From positions 1 to 35,907 of IMG/VR virus record IMGVR_UViG_3300036826_000542: 35,907 nucleotides of DNA; one strand, given 5' to 3'. Both the position numbers and the translations under genes were made by a program. The stretch comes from a virus. The notes under the pieces were generated by a model, which saw only the letters and a list, made by a program, of their open reading frames with translations, was not told where the DNA came from and made no database searches. Positions 1 to 8,811 of this stretch are shown piece after piece; the first letter of the stretch is position 1, and each line of letters opens with the position of its first letter.

Positions 1-171
1 GGATCGTCGCCGACCACCACCTCCGCCGGCTGTTGATCCAGCACAGCCAGAGGAGCGCTGAGCTCGCATGGCGCGCGAGCCTGTCCGTCGACGAGTTGTT
101 GGCGAGCGCCCAGACGGGAGTTCTCGGTCTCTCCGACCAGGCCGGCGCGCGTGTCAGGAGCATCACTGCCG
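1..171. repeat. Terminal redundancy, left copy
   Basis: These 171 bases are repeated at 35737-35907. The only difference is base 44 (C here, G at 35780), which changes His to Gln at about residue 125 of the helicase that spans the join. The simplest reading is a circular molecule of about 35,736 bp opened inside the helicase gene, or a terminally redundant linear genome. Confidence 0.93.
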
Positions 172-1121
172 AGGCGTCGATCCAGCAATGGCTGGAGGAC
201 TTCGGCGCGGAGCGGCCGCTGAACGAGAAGGGCGACCGTCTCGTTGGACATTCCACGGGTCTTCGCTGTCTGGACAAGATCACACTCGGACTGCAGCCTG
301 CTCGTCTGTACCTCCTGCCGGCGTACACCTCCGTTGGCAAGTCGCAGTTGGCCCACCAGGTCGCCTTGCACGTGGCGCGAACCCACGGCCCCGTGCTGCT
401 GGTGTCTCTCGAGATGAGCGACCAGGAGCTCACCGGCCGAGCGCTAGCGATGGAAACGGGCATCGCGCTAGAGGACCTGGCCACGCACGCGATCAACGAG
501 ACGGAGGCCGCCGCGGTGCTGGCAGCCGCCGAGCGGCAGCAGTCCGATCCGCTGCACTACATGGACGGCGCTGATGGGTTGACGACCTCACAGATCCGCT
601 CGCGGGCGATGCAACTGCAAGCCCAGTACGGGCGCCTGGCGCTGATCGTCGCCGACTACGGCCAGCTGCTCACGGACAGCAAGGGCAACAACAGTGGCGT
701 CGAGGACCAGACCCTGGTCAGCCGCAACTTGAAGCGTATGGCTCGAGCGCTCGACGTCCCGCTGTTGGTCCCAGTTCAGATCAATCGCCAGGCAAGCTCA
801 CGCCGTGACCAGCGCCCGCAGCTCTCCGACATTCGGGAATCGGGCAGCTGGGAACAAGATGCAGATGTCGTCATTGCGCTCTACCGCGATGAACTGGTCC
901 ACCCGGACACCGACGACCGCGGGATGCTCGAGCTCATCGTGTTGAAAAACCGCCACAGTGGCCAGCGCCCGCCGTTCACCGCCAAAGCCGTCTGGCATCG
1001 GGGTCGGTATTGGGAGTGGGACCGCAACAGCTACGCCGGACGCGATCACGCCCAGAACGGTGTGGTGGCCGCGGGCCGGAATGGCCACGCCTCATCGCGG
1101 ATGCCGTACACGGATGAGTGA
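1..1121 (+). CDS. dnaB: Replicative DNA helicase, DnaB type (C-terminal part; begins at 35406)
   Basis: This is the RecA-like ATPase part of a hexameric helicase that unwinds DNA at the replication fork. Joined with 35406-35736 it gives a 483-residue protein, close to the usual DnaB length. The Walker A region (YTSVGKSQ, Lys about residue 224) departs slightly from the common form. The Walker B strand LIVADYGQLL and the late segment DVVIALYRDE are typical of DnaB. The frame is open from base 3 because the window cuts the gene. On the circle it follows the initiator gene with a 4-bp overlap, so the two form one replication operon. The C-terminal tail after the ATPase core is not conserved in any way I recognise. 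Confidence 0.93.
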   Translation, partial: IVADHHLRRLLIQHSQRSAELAWRASLSVDELLASAQTGVLGLSDQAGARVRSITAEASIQQWLEDFGAERPLNEKGDRLVGHSTGLRCLDKITLGLQPARLYLLPAYTSVGKSQLAHQVALHVARTHGPVLLVSLEMSDQELTGRALAMETGIALEDLATHAINETEAAAVLAAAERQQSDPLHYMDGADGLTTSQIRSRAMQLQAQYGRLALIVADYGQLLTDSKGNNSGVEDQTLVSRNLKRMARALDVPLLVPVQINRQASSRRDQRPQLSDIRESGSWEQDADVVIALYRDELVHPDTDDRGMLELIVLKNRHSGQRPPFTAKAVWHRGRYWEWDRNSYAGRDHAQNGVVAAGRNGHASSRMPYTDE

Positions 1122-1151
1122 TGACAGAGCCGACGGCACGCGAGTGAGCGC

Positions 1152-3212
1152 GTGGGTCTGACGAACATCGAGTGGTGCCGCACACAGCAAGCGGACGGCA
1201 CGCTCGTTCAGGGATACGTGTTCAACCCCTGGTGGGGCTGCTGCAAGGTCTCGCCCGGGTGCGACCGCTGCTATGCCCAGAGCCAGGCCAAGTACCGCTA
1301 CGCGCGGCAACGCGTCTGGGGTAACCCGAAGACCACGCCGCGGCGCCGGTTCGGCGAGCGTCACTGGCAGGAGCCGTATGCATGGAACCGCACGGCTGAA
1401 CGCACCGGCGTGCGTCGCCGCGTGTTCTGCGCCAGCATGGCCGACGTCTTCGAGGAGCACCCGCAGCTCGAGCTGGAGCGCCAGAAGCTCTGGCCACTGA
1501 TCGAGCAGACACCGAACCTCGACTGGTTGCTGCTCACGAAGCGGCCGCAGAACATCCGCCGCATGCTGCCACCATCCTGGCTCGAACGACCGCGGCCGAA
1601 TGTCTGGCTCGGCACCAGCGCGGAGACCCAGGTGTGGGCCGACCTGCGCATCCCGCGTTTGCTCGAGGTGCCAGCGATCGTGCACTTCGTGTCAGCCGAA
1701 CCGCTGCTCGACAATCTGGACCTTTCGGCCTATCTCGGTCCCGAACGCGTCAACTGGGTCATTGCTGGAGGGGAGTCCGGCGCTGGTCATCGACCGCTCA
1801 ATGCCGAGTGGGTGCGCTCGCTCCAAGTCCAGTGCGCAGCTGGCGGCGCGGGGTTCTTCTTCAAACAGGTCGGTGGCCGAACGCATGCTTCTGGCGGCCG
1901 CTTGCTCGACGGTCGCGAATGGCTGGAGAGTCCGCGAACCACACCTCTGGCGATAGCTCTTCCGGCCGACCTGCCCGACATCATGCGTCGTGCAGAGTTC
2001 GACGCTGCCGAAGCCACGATCGAACGCGGTCGCCAGACGTTCGTGGAAGTCGGCCAGGCGCTCCTCGCGATTCAGGAGGGTCGTGGATACCGCTACGTCG
2101 GCTATGACACGTTCGAGGCCTACTGTGGCGAGCGATGGGGCTGGAGTCGGCGACAGGGCTACCACTACATCGCCGCGGCGACTGTCGACCGCAATGTGCA
2201 ATCGATTGCACATCCGCCAACGCTCACGCATGCCCTCGCGCTTGCTCCGCTGCCAGCCGATGAGCAGCGCGCCATCGTGCAGGACCTCGGCGACCTGCAG
2301 CAGTACTCCACCCGTCGGCTCCGCGACGAGATCAAGGAACGGCGCACGCAACGGGTTCGCGATGCACGCGCGCAGATCCTGGAAAGTGCTCCGCGGGAAC
2401 TGCACCTAGCGTCCGATCGACTGTGGATTGGTCAGGCGGACGCCGGCACCCTGCCGACACCATTCATGGACACCGATCTGTTCGTGACCTCGCCGCCGTA
2501 TGGCATTGGCCTCGAGGGCAGCGATCACGCCGAGGCCACCTGGTCCATGTATTTGACGGACGCACGCCGCTGGGCTGCCGCGATGTATTCGAGCGCGCGC
2601 CCGGAACATGGCCGGCTCTGCCTGAACATCCCACTGGATCGATCGAGAGGCTCGCGCGAGCCGGTGTACGCCGACTGGCTGCAGCTCCTGCGCGAGGCGG
2701 GCTGGAGGTACGAGTCGACGATCGTCTGGAAAGAGGGCAACGTCAGCAACCACCAGGCGCGCGGCTCGGTCGCCAGCCCGAACGCACCGCACGCCGTGGC
2801 GCCGGTCGAAATGATCCTGGTGATGTACCGCGGTCAATGGAACCGCGGCGAGCCGCAGCGTGCCTCCGATATCCGCGAGCTGGACTGGGTTGATTGGTTG
2901 TCGTCGACCTGGACGTTCGCAGGTGAGCACCGCTATCGCGTTGGGCACATGGCGCCGTATCCCGAGGAGTTGCCGCGGCGGCTGATCCAGCTCTTCAGCT
3001 TTCCGGGCGACCTGGTCTCGGATCCATTTGTCGGTAGCGGCACGACGGCGATCGCGGCGCTGAAGCTCGGGCGCCGCTTCTGTGGGTCGGATGTTGATGC
3101 GCAGTGCGTGGCGCTCGCCCGGGCGCGTGTGGCACAGGTGGCTGCGCAGGATAACCACGCTTATCCAGCCAGCCAGCTCGAGCTTCAGACGGCCGTCGCC
3201 GTGGACGGTTGA
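1152..3212 (+). CDS. DUF5131 (phage Gp37/Gp68) fused to a beta-class DNA methyltransferase
   Basis: A 686-residue, three-part protein with a GTG start. Residues 1-245 are DUF5131-like, with a cysteine cluster (C31, C37, C40 before YAQ) that recalls metal-cluster binding. Its chemistry is not settled, so I assign no reaction. Residues about 275-345 form a helical module common in phage and plasmid proteins (IERGRQTFVEVGQALL). Residues about 415-680 are a SAM-dependent DNA amino-methyltransferase: catalytic motif TSPPYGIG comes before the SAM-binding motif DPFVGSGTT, the beta-class order, so the product is N4-methylcytosine or N6-methyladenine. No partner restriction enzyme is visible, so self-protection against host restriction is likely. 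The methyltransferase part is paralogous to that of the gene at 4229-5938. Confidence 0.88.
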   Translation: MGLTNIEWCRTQQADGTLVQGYVFNPWWGCCKVSPGCDRCYAQSQAKYRYARQRVWGNPKTTPRRRFGERHWQEPYAWNRTAERTGVRRRVFCASMADVFEEHPQLELERQKLWPLIEQTPNLDWLLLTKRPQNIRRMLPPSWLERPRPNVWLGTSAETQVWADLRIPRLLEVPAIVHFVSAEPLLDNLDLSAYLGPERVNWVIAGGESGAGHRPLNAEWVRSLQVQCAAGGAGFFFKQVGGRTHASGGRLLDGREWLESPRTTPLAIALPADLPDIMRRAEFDAAEATIERGRQTFVEVGQALLAIQEGRGYRYVGYDTFEAYCGERWGWSRRQGYHYIAAATVDRNVQSIAHPPTLTHALALAPLPADEQRAIVQDLGDLQQYSTRRLRDEIKERRTQRVRDARAQILESAPRELHLASDRLWIGQADAGTLPTPFMDTDLFVTSPPYGIGLEGSDHAEATWSMYLTDARRWAAAMYSSARPEHGRLCLNIPLDRSRGSREPVYADWLQLLREAGWRYESTIVWKEGNVSNHQARGSVASPNAPHAVAPVEMILVMYRGQWNRGEPQRASDIRELDWVDWLSSTWTFAGEHRYRVGHMAPYPEELPRRLIQLFSFPGDLVSDPFVGSGTTAIAALKLGRRFCGSDVDAQCVALARARVAQVAAQDNHAYPASQLELQTAVAVDG

Positions 3213-3520
3213 TGTCTGCGCCACCGCGGGTCATTCACGAATTCGAAGCCGGCCGCGGCACCGTGCGCAGCACGCTCAACCAGTTCAACGGTCGGCACTA
3301 CTTCGACGTCAGGTTGTGGGTGGAACCGCGCGATGCGCCCGGCGCGGAGCTGATTCCGACCAAACGCGGCCTCAGCCTGCCAGTCGAGTTCCTGCCCGAG
3401 CTGACCGAAGCGCTCGAGGCCCTCGCCGAGGCCGTCACTCACGACCAGGGCGAGCTCGTCAGTCGCGCTCGGCGACAGCGCAAGGCGTCTGGAACTGGTG
3501 TTCGAACCGGGATACTCTAG
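3212..3520 (+). CDS. PC4/p15-like DNA-binding protein
   Basis: About 102 residues. The ATG at 3212 overlaps the TGA of the upstream gene (TGATG), so I prefer it to the TTG three bases earlier. The core (residues about 18-65) matches the transcriptional coactivator p15/PC4 fold: a run of beta strands (RSTLNQFNGRHYFDVRLWV), then TKRGLSLP, then a helix (LTEALEALAEAV). Proteins of this family bind single-stranded or melted DNA in bacteria, phages and eukaryotes. The position after a methyltransferase in the replication block fits a DNA-metabolism role. The tail is basic. Confidence 0.72.
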   Translation: MSAPPRVIHEFEAGRGTVRSTLNQFNGRHYFDVRLWVEPRDAPGAELIPTKRGLSLPVEFLPELTEALEALAEAVTHDQGELVSRARRQRKASGTGVRTGIL

Positions 3521-3529
3521 GACGGCGCG

Positions 3530-3566
3530 AAAAAATGCCGCCGCGCTGGACGAAACAGCCGGCGGC
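3530..3566 (-). terminator. A-tract plus GC stem-loop, terminator-shaped on the minus strand
   Basis: Six A residues (3530-3535) precede a stem of GCCGCCG (3537-3543) with CGGCGGC (3560-3566), extended by GCTG/CAGC around a GACGAAA loop with one bulge. Read on the minus strand this is a strong intrinsic terminator ending in T6. All nearby genes run rightward, so in sense orientation it is a leader hairpin before the short frame at 3593. A GATACT -10-like hexamer lies just upstream, near 3511. Confidence 0.6.
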
Positions 3567-3592
3567 GCGACATCGAAGGGAGTTGGTCTCCG

Positions 3593-3658
3593 ATGCAACA
3601 ACAGCCTAGCGGTGTGGCGGTCACGTTGGCGAAGTGGCACTTCGAGGCTGTCGCGTGA
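3593..3658 (+). CDS. Short coupled reading frame (21 aa)
   Basis: ATG at 3593 follows AAGGGAG at a ten-base distance. The frame encodes 21 residues (MQQQPSGVAVTLAKWHFEAV plus a final Ala) and stops at 3656-3658. That TGA overlaps the GTG start of the next gene (GTGA). The good ribosome site and the coupling argue for translation, either as a leader peptide or as a tiny protein. It is not recognisable by sequence. Confidence 0.5.
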   Translation: MQQQPSGVAVTLAKWHFEAVA

Positions 3659-3873
3659 CCGCGGAACCTGACAAGACCCGAGACGAAATCCGCGCCCAGG
3701 GGATCGAGCAGAACCTGCGGGAAGCGTGGGAACTTGTCGACCGCATGAAGCAGGGCATCCCATCGGAACCGCTTGGCCGTACACGCCTCGACAGTCTCGA
3801 GGAGGCCGTCGAGCAGATCAGACACGACCTCGCGGCGATCCGCGAACGGCTGGATCGTCTCGGTGCGCCATGA
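3655..3873 (+). CDS. Small helical protein, unknown function
   Basis: 72 residues from GTG 3655, chosen because it overlaps the stop of the 21-residue frame. The frame is also open upstream to GTG 3634. It is charged and almost entirely helical (EIRAQGIEQNLREAWELVD, then LEEAVEQIRHDLAAIRERLD), so a coiled coil is likely. It overlaps the following membrane-protein gene by ATGA, so the two may act together. No family recognised. Confidence 0.65.
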   Translation: MTAEPDKTRDEIRAQGIEQNLREAWELVDRMKQGIPSEPLGRTRLDSLEEAVEQIRHDLAAIRERLDRLGAP

Positions 3874-4232
3874 ACCGCCAGCCGTGGAGCATGCCGAAGG
3901 GTCACGAGCTATGGCACGTCGCGATCGGTCTCGTCCTCGGCGTGGTCGTCACGTACCTGCTCATGCTCACGCGACGCGATTTCGCGGGGTTCATCCTGTT
4001 CCTCGTCGCCATGTTGTTGCCAGCCATCTGGATGCTGATCAACGGGGTTGCCTATTTCCACGAGCAGGACGTCGAATCCAGAGAGCGCCTCGCTCAACTC
4101 CAGCGCGAGGCCGACGCAGCCCATCGCCGTGCTGAGGCATCGCGCTGGTGGCTGGAGACCGCCAATCGCGCGGCCACCAACAAGCGAGTCGGGCTGGCGT
4201 GGACGGGGCGTAGCCGAGGTGCCGGCCGATGA
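3870..4232 (+). CDS. Small membrane protein with two TM segments
   Basis: 120 residues from ATG 3870, which overlaps the upstream TGA. Two hydrophobic segments are clear: VAIGLVLGVVVTYLLML (about 16-33) and FILFLVAMLLPAIWMLI (about 42-60). A charged C-terminal helix follows (ESRERLAQLQREADAAHRRA), probably a cytoplasmic coiled coil. The arrangement resembles small phage membrane proteins such as holin accessory or spanin-like proteins, but nothing specific identifies it. It ends with an ATGA overlap into the ParB-methyltransferase gene. Confidence 0.7.
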   Translation: MNRQPWSMPKGHELWHVAIGLVLGVVVTYLLMLTRRDFAGFILFLVAMLLPAIWMLINGVAYFHEQDVESRERLAQLQREADAAHRRAEASRWWLETANRAATNKRVGLAWTGRSRGAGR

Positions 4233-5938
4233 CGCGGCCGCGGGTCAAGAACGTTGCGCCTTCGCCGACGGCACGTCCCGACTACCAGGTCCTGCCGCCA
4301 CTGTCCGCCGAGGAATACGCGGCGCTCAAAGAAGACATTCGCGTCTCAGGGCGAGTACGCGACCCGGTCATCACCACGCGCGACGGGACCGTACTGGATG
4401 GCCACAACCGCGTCCGGGCCTGGACCGAGCTGCGCGCCGAGGGCGTCGCGCTCCCCGACTACCCGCGCCTGATTCGCCAGGACCTGGCTGATAGCGACGA
4501 CATCGCCTGCCGTGCCGCGGCACGGCAATACAACCTCCAGCGCCGCCACCTTGACGATGCCGCTAGGCGTGCGCTCATCGCTGATCAGCTGCGGGAGACG
4601 CCGGAACGATCTGATCCCTCAATTGCACGCGATCTCGGTGTCGGCGTGGCCACCGTCAACAGGGTGCGTCACGCGATCTTCGCCTCCTTATCTCGGGAAA
4701 GGTCACCAAGCTATCGCGTAAAGAGCAACGGCATTCGCTATCTAGCCAGTCCTGGTGCGTTGGATCCGGCCATTGAGTCCGACCTGCGCAATGCACCCGC
4801 GACTCCCAATAGCCATATCGCCGCCCGTCTGGGTTGTGCCGGGAAGCGCGTCGCACTCGTCCGTGAGCGCATGGAGCAGGCTGGTGAGATTCCCGTCGTC
4901 CACCTGCGACTCGCCAAGAATGGCACCTATAGTGGCAGCCGACCGCCTAAACTCGTCGACCCGCCCGATATCCCGGTAGGCGAGCAAGACACCATCGCTC
5001 TGCGCCGCGAGCACGCGCGTTTGCGTACTCGTGCGCGGGCCATCGACGCGGAGCTGCGCACGCGCGAACCGGTCGCGAAACCTGAGCCTCCGCCGCTCCC
5101 GCCGTCGCTACCCAAGGGCCTCACCGTCGTCGCCGCGGATGCTGCTGACCTTCGCGAGTTTGTCCGCACCGGAACCGTTGACCTGATCGTCACTTCACCG
5201 CCGCACAATCTCGGTCAGCCCTACGCCGACGGCGTCAACGACGCTCGGCCCTACGCCGACTTCCTGGGGCCGAAGGGCGTCGCCAGGCGCTGGGCCCGTG
5301 AGCTCGCGCGCATCGCGCGACCCGAGAGCGGTCGACTGTGCTTGCACACGCCGCTGCAATCTTGGATCGATGGCGAGCCGCGCTTCGTGGTTGCTGACTG
5401 GCGCCACTGCCTCGAGGCTGCCGGCTGGCGCTTCCGTGGGCTGATCCTGTGGGCCAAGAGCGCCGGCGCCCTGGGTCGGAGCAACGGCACCGCCGGCCTG
5501 GCGATCGGGACGCCGTCGCCCTCGGCGCCGGTGGTCAACACGACGTCGGTTGAAGGCATCCTGGTGCTCTATCGTGGCGATCACTGGAGTCTGGGCAGAA
5601 ACGATGACAACGGACATGACCTGAATGACCGCGCCACGCTCACCAATGGGCTGTGGACGTTTCCCGCTCAACAGCGGCAGTGGGGTGAGAACGGTCAGGT
5701 CGTGCATCCCGCCCCGTATCCCGAGGAGCTGCCGCGGCGCCTTATCTCGCTGTTCAGCTTCCGCGATGCGCTGATCGCCGATCCCTTTTCAGGATCAGGG
5801 ACGACCGCGGCTGTCGCGCACCGCCAGGGTCGCCGCTGCTTCGCCTCTGATCTGAGCCCGACGTACGTTCGCCAGACACTCGAGCGTCTGGCCGGGGAGA
5901 CTTCGCATGTTCGACGATCCGCTCCACACCCCCGATGA
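4229..5938 (+). CDS. ParB/Srx-domain protein fused to a beta-class DNA methyltransferase
   Basis: 569 residues. Residues about 15-100 form a ParB/sulfiredoxin-type domain (DGTVLDGHNRVRAWTEL carries the family's DGHxR signature), followed by helix-turn-helix-like segments (SIARDLGVGVATVNRVRHAI). Residues about 295-560 are an amino-methyltransferase with TSPPHNLG and, later, DPFSGSGTT, again the beta-class order. ParB-methyltransferase fusions are common in phages and probably methylate N6-adenine or N4-cytosine. The segment APYPEELPRRLI before the SAM motif is nearly identical to that of the enzyme at 1152-3212. The ATG overlaps the upstream stop, and the 3' end overlaps HerA by 32 bp. Confidence 0.88.
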   Translation: MTRPRVKNVAPSPTARPDYQVLPPLSAEEYAALKEDIRVSGRVRDPVITTRDGTVLDGHNRVRAWTELRAEGVALPDYPRLIRQDLADSDDIACRAAARQYNLQRRHLDDAARRALIADQLRETPERSDPSIARDLGVGVATVNRVRHAIFASLSRERSPSYRVKSNGIRYLASPGALDPAIESDLRNAPATPNSHIAARLGCAGKRVALVRERMEQAGEIPVVHLRLAKNGTYSGSRPPKLVDPPDIPVGEQDTIALRREHARLRTRARAIDAELRTREPVAKPEPPPLPPSLPKGLTVVAADAADLREFVRTGTVDLIVTSPPHNLGQPYADGVNDARPYADFLGPKGVARRWARELARIARPESGRLCLHTPLQSWIDGEPRFVVADWRHCLEAAGWRFRGLILWAKSAGALGRSNGTAGLAIGTPSPSAPVVNTTSVEGILVLYRGDHWSLGRNDDNGHDLNDRATLTNGLWTFPAQQRQWGENGQVVHPAPYPEELPRRLISLFSFRDALIADPFSGSGTTAAVAHRQGRRCFASDLSPTYVRQTLERLAGETSHVRRSAPHPR

Positions 5939-7715
5939 TCCGCTCGCACAGCTAACGCCCGACCAGGCACGCGCTCTGGCCGAAGGTCACCTGCTCGTGG
6001 TCGAGGACCCCGCGAGCGGCGAGGCGGAAAACGTCATTGCCTACACCGCTAACGACGCTGGTTATGGCTTCGGCGACATCGTGGAGATCGCCGAAGGCCC
6101 CGATCGTTGGGTTGGCACGCTGGTCACTCGCAATCGCAACCGCGGTCGGCTGGGCGGGCAACCATTCGATCCGGTGAAACTGACCGCCTACAGACTGGCC
6201 AATCCAGACGGCACGCCCGCCGACGCCGCCCAGTACCTGCGCGTCTTCGAGGTCCGCGTCCTCGGTCGTTGGGAGCACGAGCAGGTCACCTATCACTTCA
6301 CCCGGCCAGGTCCAGGAGCGCACGGCGCGCGTGTGCGGCCAGATGTTGAGCAGGCGATCCTCGGCTTGCCGGATTTGCTCCGTCGTCCGGACGGGACGAC
6401 CAATGCGATTGGCGGGATCGAGCGGCGGGCCGGCATGATCGGCGTGCCGGTCGCTGAGTGGCAACTCGCCTGGCACTTTCTGCTCGCAGGTGCGACCGGC
6501 GGCGGCAAGAGCAACGGCATCGCCAACCTGGTGCTCCAGGCCGTCGCCTTCAACAAATGCGTGGTCCTGCATGATGTCAAGCCCGATTACGGGTTGATCG
6601 CCGACCCCAATTCGGACCCGTCTGTCGCGCGCTTCTGGCCGATGTTTGGGCAGTTCGGCCTGGTGCCCCGCGGCGCCGGCGACCTCATCCGTCTGCGCTT
6701 TTATCAAGGTCGCCACCAGGCGTATCCGGCCGACTGCCAGGTACTTGGCGTCCAGGCGAGTGACGTGTCGCCGGCGGTCCTGACCGGAGCGTTCTTCCCT
6801 GGCGACGTGCAGAGCGAACAGCTCGCCAGCGAGCGCTTCGAGCAGATCGCCTACGACCTCCAGCGCGCAATGCGTGAAGGTGAGCGCCAGGAGTACACGG
6901 TCACTGACATCCTCCAGGTCGCCCGCGAAGAGCGACGTCAGGCGGAGATCGCCGCGGCGGCCAGACAACCGTGGAACGGAACCAACGTCATGACGCTGCG
7001 CTCGCTGATTTCGAAAGTCGAGCGGCGTCAGCGACGCTTACCGTGGCTGGACGCCGTCGGCGAGCCGCTCGGAGGAACGCGTCCTGATCCCAACGACCCT
7101 CTCGCTGGACGCCGAGCCGGTCGGCGCGTGCAGCGTGCCGATCTGGCCAATCTCGCCGCACCCGGGCGAGTTCTGCTCGTCGAGTATGGCGATGTCGATG
7201 ACGCCAGCTATGCGCTGCTGATGGCGTACTGGCTCAACGAGGGACGCCGTTATCGACACCCGCGCGGCGGTCATGCAACCGGGCTCGTGCAGGTCGTCGA
7301 CGAGGCACACCGGCTGTTCGAGAACAGATCAGTGCAATCGTCGGCGCTCGAGTCGGCCTTTCGCCGCATCCTCCGTGAGGGGCGCAGCCGTGATCATGCG
7401 TTCGTTCTGGCGGTTCAGGATGCGTCGAGCCTGCCTGCACGGGTGCGCCAGCATCTGAACTCGGTGATTGCGTTCGTCCAGAACGTCGACTCGGAGGCGC
7501 GCGCCGCGACTGAAGCGATGGGCTCGCCCGACTACGCCCGCCAGGTGATGACGCTGCACGCCGGGCACGCGCTCGTACGGCTGGTTCGGATGCACGCGCC
7601 GGCGATCGTTCGTCTGGCGCCTTCGCCGTTCGAGTTGCTGCGGTCGGACAATCAGCAGCTCGCGCAGCAGCCGGACGAGGGCACCGCCGACTGGTGGGAG
7701 GACGAGGACGCGTGA
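5907..7715 (+). CDS. herA: HerA/FtsK-like hexameric DNA translocase
   Basis: 602 residues. An N-terminal beta-rich HAS-barrel-like region (about 40-130) is followed by a P-loop ATPase. Walker A is GATGGGKSNG near residue 195 and Walker B is QVVDEAHRLF near 460, with the FtsK/HerA arrangement. HerA pumps DNA to the NurA nuclease during end resection; relatives package DNA into some tailless viruses or act in defence systems. The next gene is NurA, joined by a GTGA overlap, which strongly supports HerA rather than FtsK. The segment AFVLAVQDASSLP lies where the sensor region is expected. Confidence 0.85.
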   Translation: MFDDPLHTPDDPLAQLTPDQARALAEGHLLVVEDPASGEAENVIAYTANDAGYGFGDIVEIAEGPDRWVGTLVTRNRNRGRLGGQPFDPVKLTAYRLANPDGTPADAAQYLRVFEVRVLGRWEHEQVTYHFTRPGPGAHGARVRPDVEQAILGLPDLLRRPDGTTNAIGGIERRAGMIGVPVAEWQLAWHFLLAGATGGGKSNGIANLVLQAVAFNKCVVLHDVKPDYGLIADPNSDPSVARFWPMFGQFGLVPRGAGDLIRLRFYQGRHQAYPADCQVLGVQASDVSPAVLTGAFFPGDVQSEQLASERFEQIAYDLQRAMREGERQEYTVTDILQVAREERRQAEIAAAARQPWNGTNVMTLRSLISKVERRQRRLPWLDAVGEPLGGTRPDPNDPLAGRRAGRRVQRADLANLAAPGRVLLVEYGDVDDASYALLMAYWLNEGRRYRHPRGGHATGLVQVVDEAHRLFENRSVQSSALESAFRRILREGRSRDHAFVLAVQDASSLPARVRQHLNSVIAFVQNVDSEARAATEAMGSPDYARQVMTLHAGHALVRLVRMHAPAIVRLAPSPFELLRSDNQQLAQQPDEGTADWWEDEDA

Positions 7716-8788
7716 CCCAACACCATCAGACGCCGTTCGAGCGTTTCATCGAGCGGGCGCGGCGCTTTTGCTATGAAGACTACGCGCGTAACTTTGGAGG
7801 CATCCCCGAGCACGTCGGCGACATGCTCGCCTCTCAGCCGGCGCAGGCGCTGCTCGTAGGCGCTCGCCGTCACCTGGAGGAGGCGGAGCCGCTGCCCTGG
7901 GGCGAGCCGCGTCTGAGGCGCCTCGAGTTCGGCCGTGTGGATGACGCGCCCGAATTTTTGAACGGTGACGTGGCGGCTGTCGACGGCACCCTACCGCTGC
8001 CGCTCCAGTCGTACTCGGTCGGCCAGGCGATCTGCGTGGGCATTGTGAGCGCCAGCCTCCGGCGTGAACCCACCGAATCTGCCCATTGCGTCACGGCAGC
8101 CATGTTGATGGACCCGCAAGCGAGCACGGCCGGGGACGCGGTCGCCGCGCGCGACACGATCAGACACGGGCTCAACGCGACGGCGTTCATGCGCTATTTC
8201 GAGACACTCCACGCTCTTGAGATTCCAGAGCGGTACGTGTTTCTGGACGGCACGCTGCTCTACGAATGGCACCTGTCCCAGGTCGTGACCGGCGACCTGT
8301 ACCGACAGCTTTTCGAACGCAAGGTACCCATGGGGATCATCAAGTCCATCCACGACAGCAACAGGCTGGGGTACATCGGCGCCGTGCTCGAGCCCGGCGA
8401 GGTGTACATCGACCAGACCGTCGCGGATCACATCGCTGGCGAGGCTGAAACCCTGCGCGAATTCACGCGTCGGGATCCGCAGTTTGTCGTGCCTGCGCTG
8501 CGGCCACTGACGCACGAGGTCTGGCGCGGCGTGTTCAAGCCACGCCACAAAGCATTCGGCTTCGAGGTGCATCGCGAGCATCTTGAGGACATGCTGCGCA
8601 TCGCCGCGGCAAGCGCGCATCTCGATCAGCTCGGCCACGAGATTCCGTATCTGCTGAACCTGGTCGACGTCGAAGTCCGCACTCGATTTGGCCGCAGATT
8701 GCTCGATCAGCGCCTTCGCCAGGTGTTGGCCGAACGCGGGCTGCAGAGCTACTTCGAGGAACTCGATGAGCGCGAGTTACGAGACTGA
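7712..8788 (+). CDS. nurA: NurA-family nuclease
   Basis: 358 residues from GTG 7712, which overlaps the HerA stop. The RNase H-like NurA domain is visible: the first acidic motif AAVDGTLPL near residue 90, FLDGTLLYEW near 177, the Lys-Ser motif GIIKSIHDSN near 210, and a late acidic strand LLNLVDVEVR. NurA degrades DNA, in complex with HerA, to make 3' single strands for recombination. In this element it could serve recombination-dependent replication, end processing around packaging, or attack on competitor DNA. The context does not decide between these. Confidence 0.82.
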   Translation: MTQHHQTPFERFIERARRFCYEDYARNFGGIPEHVGDMLASQPAQALLVGARRHLEEAEPLPWGEPRLRRLEFGRVDDAPEFLNGDVAAVDGTLPLPLQSYSVGQAICVGIVSASLRREPTESAHCVTAAMLMDPQASTAGDAVAARDTIRHGLNATAFMRYFETLHALEIPERYVFLDGTLLYEWHLSQVVTGDLYRQLFERKVPMGIIKSIHDSNRLGYIGAVLEPGEVYIDQTVADHIAGEAETLREFTRRDPQFVVPALRPLTHEVWRGVFKPRHKAFGFEVHREHLEDMLRIAAASAHLDQLGHEIPYLLNLVDVEVRTRFGRRLLDQRLRQVLAERGLQSYFEELDERELRD

Positions 8789-8811
8789 CCTGACACAGGG
8801 AGGCGACGCCA

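Noticed and set aside
3496-3514. tRNA-like T-loop (GTTCGAACC)
   Set aside because: No matching acceptor, D or anticodon stems can be drawn around it, and it lies inside the end of the PC4-like gene.
5907-7715. FtsK/TraG-type conjugation coupling protein
   Set aside because: No relaxase, pilus or type IV secretion genes are present, and the coupled NurA gene identifies the ATPase as HerA.
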